The translations under genes and the position numbers were made by a program. 10,000 bases of DNA from Conus ventricosus. Its lineage: Eukaryota > Mollusca > Gastropoda > Neogastropoda > Conidae. The stretch lies in the NCBI GenBank assembly GCA_018398815.1, contig CM031601.1, positions 24,757,562 to 24,767,561 on the forward strand, given 5' to 3'. Shown here one piece after another: positions 1 to 8,755 of this stretch. Within the stretch, counting starts at the first letter, position 1; every line of letters starts with the position of its first letter. The notes under the pieces were generated by a model that worked only from the letters and a program-made list of their open reading frames with translations, was not told the origin of the DNA and did not search any database.

Positions 1-440
1 TGTGTACATACCACATTTCATCCAAATCGGACAATATGTCAAGAATAACGGTTTTTAACGGTCAGATTTTGAAACACTGCATGAAGTGCCATTTGTGTGT
101 GATAACCTTTCTAAATACAAAATTTCATTAAAACCCACCAATATGTAAAAAAAATAACGGCAAAATAACGGTTTAACGGTTATATAACCGATATGCACTT
201 TTGAAACCGGTATTTTAGTCCTCACTGGGCTAAAGCCTGTGTACATATCAAATTTCACCCAAAAACTCGACAATATGTCAAGAATAACGGTTTTTAATGT
301 CAAATTTTGGAACACTATATAGAAGTGCCATTTGTGTGCGATAACCTTTCTATATACCAAATTTCATTAAAATCCACCTATATATAAGAAATACGGCATA
401 ATAAACGGTTTTTAACGGTTGTTTAATCCATTTTCAGCAT
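1..440. repeat. Degenerate tandem repeat, period about 238 bp, TAACGG-rich
   Basis: The first 237 bases restart at 238 with the same word order (TGTGTACATA, ATTTCA, CAATATGTCAAGAATAACGG, then GAAGTGCC). The 35-nt stretch at 83-117 recurs at 322-356 with two differences. Each unit also holds two related half-units: an ATTTCA word followed by AATATGT or a close variant (ATATATA in the fourth) and then an ACGG word, with ATTT near 14, 122, 252 and 361. This suggests a higher-order repeat built from monomers of about 108-130 bp. TAACGG occurs at 46, 56, 155, 166, 174, 285 and 413, always on the plus strand. The second copy degrades after about 420. There is no coding signal; stop-free frames here are short. 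It may be satellite DNA or an internal repeat of a larger transposon that starts outside the window. The repetition is certain, its identity is not. Confidence 0.85.
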
Positions 441-485
441 TACATCACTACATAGGACAGAGGATCCGATTTGTCACAAGATCAT

Positions 486-835
486 CCAAACCGCTTAAAA
501 ATTTGGCCAAGTACTTTCTGAGATATTCCATAAAGAACAAAAACCGTTATAGGCCGTTACAACCGTTAGTAACGGCTATAACGGGGCAAACTAAAACATC
601 GGGCATCATCCGTGACCCATAATGAACATACCTGCTAATTTTCACAAAAATCAGCCAAGTACATTCTGATATATATCCATGGAGAAGAAAAACCGTTACA
701 GGGCCCTTACAGCCGTTAGTAACGGTTGTAACGGTAAACCAAAGCATCGGGCATCATCCTTGACCCATAGTGAACATACCCACAATTTTTCAGAAAGATC
801 GGGCCCCGAAGTTTTGTCTGGAGCGAGTGGAACAC
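486..835. repeat. Tandem repeat, period about 148 bp, with CCGTTAGTAACGG palindromes
   Basis: The block at 486-633 is repeated at 634-781, followed by a diverging third partial copy to about 835. The 36-nt segment at 597-632 recurs at 745-780 with two differences, and GCCAAGTAC recurs at 507 and 655. Each full copy contains a perfect 13-bp palindrome, CCGTTAGTAACGG (563-575 and 713-725), flanked by further CCGTTA and TAACGG words. The text order (ACATACC, then ATTTTCA, then AAATC, then a TAACGG cluster) resembles the family at 1-440, so the two are probably related and diverged. Short frames through it are not coding: the period is not a multiple of three, and the frames share nothing recognisable. 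Confidence 0.82.
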
Positions 836-848
836 ATTTTGAAACCCC

Positions 849-966
<118 letters not shown>

Positions 967-989
967 CATTTCTTCGTTCCCATTCTAAA

Positions 990-1020
990 GTACTCCCTGT
1001 TCTTTAAGAACTGGGAGTAC
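990..1020. repeat. 31-bp near-perfect palindrome (hairpin)
   Basis: The arms 990-1004 and 1006-1020 are reverse complements at 14 of 15 positions (mismatch 998/1012) around a single central base at 1005. The arm begins GTACTCCC and the other ends GGGAGTAC. It lies 25 bases after the CA microsatellite. It could form a cruciform, or a tight hairpin in RNA. No poly-T run or gene end marks it as a terminator. Confidence 0.85.
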
Positions 1021-1364
1021 AAAAAGAATTATTATGAGTCCGCCAACCAACAGGGACAAACAAACTAACAATACAAACCACGACGCGTTAGGATCTTTAG
1101 GTCCGCTACTTCTAAATTCAACGCCCATCTTGCGCCAAGATAAGTGAAGCGATTGCTCGTTCTTCGAGTTTCATTGTCCTGCATGTTGCTTATCTTGCCT
1201 AAAGAACATCTAAAAGGTCGAAACGCGTCGTCATTTGTCTTGTAATTTGTTTGTTTCTGTTGTTTGGTAGACTCACTAGTAATTTAAAAAAAAAAAAAGT
1301 TTTAACCTCACCTTGAAACTACTATAGGTCAAGTCATGTAAGCTACGGGTTTTGAAACAATACT
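1021..1364. other. Unique non-coding sequence, nothing recognised
   Basis: No gene, RNA or mobile element is recognised. A 13-base A run sits near 1286-1298. Frames are short and closed by stops in all readings. Confidence 0.6.
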
Positions 1365-1390
1365 CCCCCCCCCCCCCCCCCCCCCCCCCC
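1365..1390. repeat. Poly-C homopolymer, 26 nt
   Basis: An unbroken run of 26 C (G on the minus strand). The true length is doubtful, because homopolymers of this size are poorly resolved by sequencing. The run could form an i-motif or quadruplex. Confidence 0.95.
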
Positions 1391-2764
1391 ACGATCGCAC
1401 TATTCACTGACAAATGATAAATTCATTATAAACTGACACGAGGCACGCTGATACGAGGGCACTAAAGACGTCCACAGACTAAGTGTCTGTGTAGCATCTG
1501 GTGCAAGCAAACTCTGTTCAATTTCTCCATGAATCCTTCATCAATTTCTCCATGAATCCTTCGTCAGGGCGTGTACACTTCGCCATTAACCATTTGGCCA
1601 TGACGTCATGTCTGGAAACTTCCGATTATGTCGGAAAATGGATTCTATCCAAACACTCGTGAATGTGTCTTTTGAGAGATATACTTGAACGGAGTGAGGT
1701 ACAGGTGAAGACCAAAGTTGTAAGCACCAGAGGTACAGATAGAGAGGCAGTACCAGGATGAAGTAGGCCTACCTTAAGCAGGATGAGTGATGTCACTTAC
1801 AACCTGTGTTTAGATCCTAATACATGCCTAGTCAGCTTCATTTGCACCGATTTAATTAGATCTATTTAGAATTCTATATAAAATTCAAGTTTCCGGTTTC
1901 GTTTTTGAAATGCTGATAATATATGCATCATCTCTATTCAATCCGCGTTGATGAATAATTATGAGATTTTGTGCATAAGAACATTGAACAGAGAATACAG
2001 TCAAATTTAAAGTTCCTGGTTTCATCATGACTAGTTATGTATTTATTTAAACAAATGTAATTACCTGAAACAACAGTCTCAATATTCTATTTTCTTTAAC
2101 CATGTCGTGATGCTTGTGTGAACCTTTTGTATTTTCAGCAAACGTTTGTACTCGTGTTGCCTCCCTCTGCCTATCAAAATCTTCCAGTTTTAATGGATGT
2201 TTAAGTTACAAGGCAACATATCAGTGAAAGGAAACTTTATATTTCAACCTGAAATAATACTTTAGAATAGGGTTACCTATATTATCAAACAGATTGCCAA
2301 TACAAACTCTTTCTTTTGTTGCAAACTGTCTTAAACGTGTGTGTTTCTCTCGACTTTGTATGCTATGATAATAGAATATTGCTCACGCTAAGAATTCCTC
2401 AGAGATTTAAGAGTCAGTTTTATATCTACATTTGTTCTATACTTTGTTTGATACGTCCATCCATAGTTATTGATCAACTTTATTTAGAGAAGAAACTGAG
2501 ACCTAATAACTTCATTCTCCTCTCCCCGCTCCCGCCTACATCTACGCTAAGAAAGAACAACAGCTCACGTTTATGATTAATGTCCTGCAATTCAGGAAGC
2601 CACGCAGATGTTCTTGCATTCCACGTTCACGTATGCGTTCAGTTTGCGATTCAGCTAAACGTATCTGTTTATCATGTAAATATACGTGTTTTTATTATTT
2701 CAATGTAATTGCTGAGGAGCAGATGGAAGAAAGGAGTGTGTCTTGGCTCGAGGGTGGGGTGGAT
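1391..2764. other. Unique AT-rich non-coding sequence
   Basis: No gene recognised. A small hairpin (CACAGAC at 1473-1479 with GTCTGTG at 1485-1491) and the 23-bp duplication at 1519-1564 lie within it. The longest frames (for example 2316-2576 and 2573-2821, plus strand) show no domain, signal peptide or repeat, and have the composition expected of chance frames in AT-rich DNA. I cannot identify exons or splice pairs with confidence. Confidence 0.55.
1519..1564. repeat. 23-bp tandem duplication (two copies)
   Basis: The unit CAATTTCTCCATGAATCCTT plus three bases is present at 1519-1541 and again at 1542-1564, differing at one position (CAT versus CGT at the end). This is a simple head-to-tail duplication, probably replication slippage. 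Confidence 0.93.
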
Positions 2765-2779
2765 GGGGGGGGGGGGGGG
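2765..2779. repeat. Poly-G run, 15 nt
   Basis: A 15-nt G run inside a G-rich stretch beginning GGGTGGGGTGGATG at 2753. With the neighbouring G triplets it could support a quadruplex on the plus strand. Confidence 0.9.
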
Positions 2780-3414
2780 AGATCAGAAATAATAACAACC
2801 ATAAGTGAATTTTTTTTTTAAAAGGAAGATTGATTTTGAAACAAGGAGAGTCATTATCTTTTTGTACATACATTTCCTCATGTTTCACTCTCTTGACATT
2901 TTTCGTCCAAATCCAACTGTTTACATCCGTCCGGGTCATTAATGAAAAACGTACCGAGGGTCATTGATTCTGGGGTGGTGGTAGGTGGCGGATAGTGGTG
3001 ATGTTCCAATGGGATTTGATGAGTGGCATGTAACTTCCTTTGCGAAGGATTGTTTTTCTTTTTTGTCCGAGTCTGTTTGTTTGTTTGTTTTTCTGTTGTT
3101 TTCTTCTGGTTTTTTTTTCTTTTCTTTTTCGTTTATCTGTCAGTAAGATTACACAAAAACTCAAATAGGATAAAGATGGAATGCGGTCAAAGCACGAACC
3201 CATAAAAGTTCAGTTTGGGTTCCTGGCTGCAGATTTGTATCAATATGCGCGTCCACAATTTACTCAGCAAGATGATTTTCAACTTTGCACTGATCATGCA
3301 CCCTGTGAAGTCACTATTTACAAATAGAAAATCATCTTTGATGAAACAGATTTTCATGCAGTAATTGTAATCCCTTGCCAGTAGGGCTTTTTTGCTATTG
3401 GTAATAAAAACTGC
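2780..3414. other. Unique non-coding sequence with a T-rich stretch
   Basis: No gene recognised. 3050-3140 is T-rich with GTTT units (TTTGTTTGTTTGTTTTT), a low-complexity stretch without an obvious A-tailed retroelement attached. The remainder shows no recognisable element. Confidence 0.55.
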
Positions 3415-4199
<785 letters not shown>

Positions 4200-4871
4200 A
4201 CGAACGCGCACACCACACACGTGAGTATCTGTGTGGGCTTAAATTTGAACCTGCATAATAGTGCCACTGAGCAGATATCAGAAATAAAAGTAGCGCGGAG
4301 CAGTGTACATGCATACCTCAATATATTTCAACAAATTCAGTCGGTTACTATATAACAATGACATGTATCTATCATATAGACCAATCACATGCATGTATTA
4401 ATGCATGCGCATTTGCGAAGATATTACAGGCTAGTGGTATCTGCCTGCAGCATGGTTTCGCTTCCTAAAGAGTCCTCTCAGAAGGAGTTCCCGCCGTGCC
4501 ACACAGGTAGCTGAAGGAACAGAGCCTCGAGGCTCTGATGTCTTGTGCTCCAAGGTTGGAACCCGAAGCAGATGCTCTTTTGGGCACCCAAGCACGCCCA
4601 CAGTAATGTGGACCCACAGTACAAAGCGCTGGAGATGAATGGTATTGAAAAGTATACGCTCCCTTCTGGAAGTATTATCAACTGAACAACAGAACACGCA
4701 GTTCATCCTTATTCAGCGCAGCAGTCCTATCAAAGTAGGGGCATGGTACACCATTTCATACAGAGGGGCGAGTGAACCGCTTCAGGAATGATGAGTTTAT
4801 TAGTATTTAGCAAACCCAGAAGGACCGTAAAGGGTTAACATAGACATCCCCTCTCTCTGGGTGGTTTCCTT
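4200..4871. other. Unique sequence with two small palindromes, no gene recognised
   Basis: A 91-residue frame on the minus strand (4431-4706) is somewhat less biased than the other frames but has no recognisable domain. It contains the 4520-4537 palindrome, and nothing around it (no splice pair, no poly-A signal in context) supports it as a gene. GCATGTATTAATGCATGC at 4391-4408 is palindromic at 8 of 9 pairs. I see no mobile element here. Confidence 0.5.
4520..4537. repeat. 18-bp perfect palindrome
   Basis: CAGAGCCTCGAGGCTCTG reads the same on both strands with no spacer. It could be a dimeric protein-binding site, but no known site is recognised and it may be chance. Confidence 0.85.
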
Positions 4872-4906
4872 GGGGGGAAGCGGGGGTGGGGGGGGGTGTT
4901 AAGGGG
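4872..4906 (+). other. G-quadruplex-type motif
   Basis: Four G runs of 6, 5, 9 and 4 bases are separated by loops of 4, 1 and 6 bases. This matches the standard quadruplex pattern of four runs of at least three G with loops of 1-7. No adjacent promoter or gene gives it a role. Confidence 0.8.
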
Positions 4907-4981
4907 TGCTTGCTGGCGATAGCGGTGGTAGTGGTATGGTGAGGATGGGGGTAAAATGGGATGAATTACAGGGAGAGGATG

Positions 4982-4988
4982 GTGTGTG

Positions 4989-5066
<78 letters not shown>

Positions 5067-5083
5067 TGTGTGTGTGTGTGTGT
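4982..5083. repeat. Compound microsatellite: CT, then GT, GCGT, GT
   Basis: A short GT start is followed by CT repeats (about 4989-5006), GT repeats (5007-5048), GCGT units (about 5048-5066) and GT again to 5083. The open frames across it are translated repeats. Confidence 0.96.
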
Positions 5084-5446
5084 AAAAGGAGCACATTTGT
5101 GGTAGTATACTTATACCTCGCTAGCCCTTACTTGCACTAACTCTTTTCACTACCGGTACTTTGATCAAAGAGAGCATACTCAAACCTCACCACTTGAACG
5201 CAATGGGAAGTGTAAACAAGCGGGATGCAATGTGTAATACTCGGCCACACGTGTACGACACCATTTCGACTGTCATGTGCATGACCTCGCGAATGACATT
5301 TACAAATTGCTGCCTATCTAACGGCAGAACGAAGTTCCATATACGGAAGCAGCACACAGAGCTAAGATGGACAGCATCCTTGCAATGTTGGACGGCTCAT
5401 AACTCAGATACGGGTGGGACACGCATACTCTATGGCAGAAGAGCGT

Positions 5447-5448
<2 letters not shown>
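5084..5448. other. Unique sequence upstream of the SINE tail
   Basis: One plus-strand frame starts at 5161 and runs into the AAT repeat (giving a run of ten Asn) and on into the SINE. Its N-terminal 95 residues show no domain that I recognise, and it is not supported as a gene. No other element is seen. Confidence 0.5.

Positions 5449-5478
<30 letters not shown>
5449..5478. repeat. (AAT)10 tail of the SINE
   Basis: Thirty bases of uninterrupted AAT repeat directly abut the 3' end of the SINE (read on the minus strand as ATT). This is the usual place for a LINE-mobilised SINE tail, so it is part of the element and not an independent microsatellite. Confidence 0.93.
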
Positions 5479-5480
<2 letters not shown>

Positions 5481-5914
5481 ATACTTATATAGCGCCTATT
5501 CTCGGCTAGAGGCCAAGCTCTATGCGCTTTACAATCAACACTCGTTTACACAACGGGCTGCCTACCTGGGTAGTGCCGACTGAAGAGCTGCCAGCTGGCG
5601 CTTCATTCAGTCGTTTCCTGTGTCATCCAGTCAATGTCGTTCAATATCGATCACTCGTTTTCCTTACTTCCTTCATTCTTTCCATTTCTCACGCAGGGTG
5701 CATGCTATGTGTAACGTGTCATCCATACCAACGGCCACACTGGCCTACTCTTCCGAAAGTTGGTGATGGGATTTTACGTGTGTGCAAGATGTTATGCCTG
5801 CGTTCACACACGGAACCTCGGTTTATAGTTTCATTCGAAGGACTGTATGGGAAATGGAGTCAGAACCAATGTTAACTCCGAGGGAAAAATCCCCCTGTAC
5901 CGAAACGCCCCGGC

Positions 5915-5987
5915 GGAGGTTCGAACCAGCAACCCCAGGATCACCAAGATTACGAGTCCGGCGCTCTACCAACTGAGCTATTCCGGC
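5915..5987 (-). promoter_or_regulatory. tRNA-like head with internal Pol III promoter
   Basis: It shows GCCGGAA, then a D arm GCTCAGTTGGTAGAGC, then an anticodon-like loop CTCGTAA (CGT in anticodon position), and a TTCGAAC T-loop. It is not a functional tRNA. The T stem does not pair, about ten extra bases lie between the anticodon arm and the T arm, and the acceptor end continues straight into the SINE body. It therefore serves only as the A/B-box promoter of the element. Confidence 0.8.
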
Positions 5988-5992
5988 TCCCA

Positions 5993-6791
5993 AAGACCGG
6001 TCGGCAGTGAGCTTAAAGAAAGCAAGTGCTCCCACGGAGCATAGGCCTGGTTAGATGACAAGACCCAACTTTCATTGTTTAAAATCAAATGCAATGTATG
6101 GAAACAGCTACTTTCGGGAACGGCTCGGCAGACTTTTTTTTTTAGTGTCTGTCGATGTAATATATGTAAGTGCGGATGGTTGACCGCTGTCTCAAACTTT
6201 CTCTGAACCATGTTGTATGATATTTAACTGGTGGTGATTGTAAGCGTCTTCTGATTTCAAATCAGTGTTCTGCTCAGCGACTACTTTAGCGTAATGAGGT
6301 ATATTTCAGTGGTATTTTTTAATATAGAGATTGAAGTGTCAGTCGACATGACCATCCAGAGTTTTGTTTTCACTTATATTTTTCCATTCATTTACGCAAA
6401 AAGCTTATCTAGAGAAATAGATGTACACTTTAGTCAATCGTATATGAGTTTCGTCTCAAACGACGCTTCTTGGCTTGTCTGAAGGAAGTACAGAGTGAGA
6501 GTTCTTAGGAATAAGACAGCGGGAAGCCATGGAGTCAAAAAAACGACTTGCTTCCAACACAAAGGGTCTCGTATGAAACTCAGTTAATTAGAGCAGACTT
6601 AGAGTTATTTTGGTCTGGAGACATTCTTTTTAATTCAGGTATCGGGCTTCCTTGACAGCATCTTTGAGAGGTGGAAATCAGCCATTTTATTTCACTGGCC
6701 AGTCTGAGACATCAGGGAGGCGGAAATGTTAGAGGTCGAACCACAGACGTCAAACGTGACAACAGTGCCTGGTTAAAAAGTGTTACAGCCA
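5993..6791. other. Unique non-coding sequence, nothing recognised
   Basis: No gene or element recognised. Short frames such as 6294-6482 (plus) and 5978-6211 (minus, which partly overlaps the SINE head) have no domain. A pyrimidine-rich stretch begins near the end. Confidence 0.5.
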
Positions 6792-6810
6792 CCCCCCCCC
6801 CCCCCCCCCC
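6792..6810. repeat. Poly-C homopolymer, 19 nt
   Basis: Unbroken C run followed by a TCTC/TGTC-rich pyrimidine stretch to about 6875. It starts the repeat cluster that continues to 7396. Read length uncertainty applies. Confidence 0.94.
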
Positions 6811-6897
6811 TCTCCTCCACACGCTCTGTCTGTCTGTCTCTCTGCTTATTTCCCTACCTCTCTCTGTCTCTCTTTCACAACACGTACGCGCGCGCAA

Positions 6898-6898
<1 letters not shown>

Positions 6899-6953
<55 letters not shown>

Positions 6954-6962
6954 ACATACACA
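6899..6962. repeat. (CA)n microsatellite
   Basis: (CA)25 at 6899-6948 is followed by imperfect TACACA units. It is preceded by ACGTACGCGCGCGC, so the alternating purine-pyrimidine stretch is longer than the CA part. Confidence 0.96.
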
Positions 6963-6998
6963 AAGCACGCACGCACGTACGAACGCAGGCACGCGGGT

Positions 6999-7032
6999 CC
7001 CCTCCCCCCCTCCCCCTCCCCCCCCCCCCCCA
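6999..7032. other. C-rich i-motif / minus-strand G-quadruplex motif
   Basis: C runs of 4, 7, 5 and 15 bases are separated by single T bases. The minus strand is thus four G runs with one-base loops, a very compact quadruplex pattern. It lies between two CA repeats. Confidence 0.8.
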
Positions 7033-7069
7033 ACACACATACATACCTATGCGTAAACGCGTATATACA

Positions 7070-7075
7070 CGCACA

Positions 7076-7145
<70 letters not shown>

Positions 7146-7146
7146 A
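7070..7146. repeat. (CA)n microsatellite
   Basis: A CA tract with one missing base (ACCAC near 7081), pure from 7083 to 7140, then TACACAC. It stands in inverted orientation to the TG tract that starts 75 bases downstream. Confidence 0.96.
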
Positions 7147-7212
7147 CTCCTTTGTTGTCCCCTTTCCATCCTCATTTCCCCCTTTCCAGCTCTGTCCTCT
7201 GGAATCTTAAGG

Positions 7213-7215
<3 letters not shown>

Positions 7216-7307
<92 letters not shown>

Positions 7308-7396
7308 TGTGTGTGTCTGTGCGTGTGTGTGTCTGTGTGTGTCTGTGTGCATGCGCGCGCGCGCCTGCGTGCGTGCGTGCGTGCGTGCATGCATGC
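7216..7396. repeat. (TG)n then TGTC and GCGT/GCAT compound microsatellite
   Basis: Pure TG runs from 7216 to 7306 and continues with TCTG interruptions to about 7348. ATGCGCGCGCGC, a run of GCGT units and GCATGCATGC end near 7396. It is strong Z-DNA-type sequence. All frames here (poly-Cys/Val, poly-Thr/His) are repeat artefacts. Confidence 0.96.
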
Positions 7397-7504
7397 TTGT
7401 TTCTTTGTTTGATTGATTGTTTGTTTGTTTTATGAACTCTTAATATTGACGTATATGTAGGTTTCTGGCCGACATGAGAAGTTTTGATATTAACACTAAC
7501 AAAA

Positions 7505-7728
<224 letters not shown>

Positions 7729-8161
7729 CACATTTCTTTTTCAAAATGGCAAACTTTCGCCATTGTTTATTGCATGTGATCGTGTCATCCAAACATTGAC
7801 ATTTACGGCACCTCCTGTACATGGACTTGCTTTCTAATTCGGAAGCAGAAAAAAACACATGTACAGAAAAAAACACACTTGCACTAAAAAGAGTTGAAAG
7901 AAAGTTGAACACATGTCTAGATTTTCATCAGCCACTGTTCCAGAGTTAACTTTAGTAACTGCATTCTTATGATGAGGAGGACAATGATTTAAAGTCACGG
8001 TACTATCTTTGTTTGTGGTCTTTGTATTCCTTTTCATACGGATATAGATATAGTTTCAACCTATCAAAAAAGTTATAAGAGAAAGGAAGAACAAGTAAAA
8101 ATAAATACAGATGAGAAGGAACGCAAGGAGAGTGACAAAGGAAAACAGTATATATATATAT
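7729..8161. other. Unique sequence with a small 18-bp duplication
   Basis: No gene recognised. CAGAAAAAAACACA occurs at 7846 and again at 7864, a two-copy 18-bp tandem unit. A TA run (about 8148-8164) ends the stretch and abuts the fold-back element. Confidence 0.55.
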
Positions 8162-8380
8162 ATATTCAATTATAAACAAAGCTTGCTCTTATGTCTTAGA
8201 CTGAAAAAACAGGGGGAGATAAGCATTCATATCTGCAGTGGTAGATAATTCTGCCTAACTAACAGTATTTGCTTGAGTGGGTGAATGGGGAAAAATTAAA
8301 TAAATGCTGATATGAATGCTTATCTCCCCTGTTTTTTTCAGTCTAAGACATAAGCGCAAGCTTTGTTTATAATTGAATAT
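8162..8380. mobile_element. 219-bp fold-back element (MITE-like), 72-bp inverted arms
   Basis: The left arm 8162-8233 and right arm 8309-8380 are reverse complements over their whole length. The differences are one substitution (GAGC versus GCGC) and two one-base homopolymer length changes (G5/C4 and A6/T7). A 75-base non-repeated centre (8234-8308) separates them and has no coding capacity. If the inverted repeat proper starts at TTCAATTATAA (8165 and, inverted, 8377), both ends are flanked by TA (8163-8164 and 8378-8379). That is the target duplication expected of Tc1/mariner-type elements. The left flank is a TA repeat, so the duplication is not decisive. Short length, long inverted arms and no transposase are the marks of a non-autonomous DNA transposon. 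Confidence 0.85.
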
Positions 8381-8464
8381 TTCTTGCAGTCACTGCAACA
8401 CCGAGCTGCTCTGTAAGTTGCTGGAATGGTGCGGTATTTATCCTTGGAATTTATTAGTTTATTG

Positions 8465-8490
8465 TATGTATATATATATATATATATGCG

Positions 8491-8546
<56 letters not shown>

Positions 8547-8564
8547 TATATATATATTATATAT
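8465..8564. repeat. (TA)n array
   Basis: About 100 bases of TA repeats broken by GCG near 8488 and by TTATAT/TAATAT phase shifts. The array is self-complementary and can extrude cruciforms. It begins 84 bases after the fold-back element. Confidence 0.96.
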
Positions 8565-8568
8565 CCCG

Positions 8569-8755
8569 AAGGAACGGTTAGAAAGAAAGGAAGGACCACC
8601 GGAGGATAGGAAGGCAGAAAGAAAAGAAGGAAGGAGGGAAGGAAGGAAGAAGAAAGGAAGGCAAAAAAAAAGAAGAAGAAAGGAAGGGAGACGGACATCA
8701 TGGAAGGTAGAGAAGAAGAGAAAGGAAAAAAAAGAAAGGTAAAAACAACAAAAAG
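8569..8755. repeat. GGAA/GAAA-rich polypurine stretch
   Basis: An imperfect purine-rich tract with many GGAAGGAA and GAAGAAGAA words, densest at 8580-8690. Only scattered pyrimidines interrupt it. GGAA is the core of ETS-family binding sites, so ETS binding is conceivable, but nothing here shows function. The minus-strand Phe/Ser-rich frame (8459-8884) is an artefact. Confidence 0.85.

Larger units (their letters stand above)
5449..5992 (-). mobile_element. tRNA-derived SINE, apparently full length, minus strand
   Basis: Read on the minus strand, it opens with a tRNA-like head (from about 5987). An RNA polymerase III A box (TAGCTCAGTTGG, 5980-5969) and B box (GGTTCGAACC, 5927-5918) follow. 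Next come a unique body and a 3' region containing TGTAAAGCGC and GGCGCTATATAAGTATTC, closed by (ATT)10 at 5478-5449. The head-to-tail order and the simple-repeat tail are those of a SINE copied by a LINE partner. The AGCGC/GCGCT and TAGAG/CTCTA pairs in the tail form a nested hairpin, a plausible LINE reverse-transcriptase recognition end. The minus-strand frame at 5823-6035 (with GIAQLVERRTRN) is the familiar false protein read through such tRNA-like heads. The family name is unresolved; it resembles invertebrate SINE families. Possible degenerate target-site duplications are GGCAGAAGAGC (5435-5445) and GGCAGTGAGC (6003-6012), which is weak. Confidence 0.8.

Noticed and set aside
4431..4706. 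91-residue minus-strand protein-coding gene
   Set aside because: No recognisable domain, no supporting exon structure, and a length within the range of chance frames.
5915..5987. Functional tRNA gene with CGT anticodon
   Set aside because: The T stem does not pair, about ten extra bases sit between the anticodon arm and T arm, and the sequence runs directly into the SINE body.
5823..6035. 70-residue minus-strand protein containing GIAQLVERRTRN
   Set aside because: This is the well-known false translation of a tRNA-like SINE head, not a gene.
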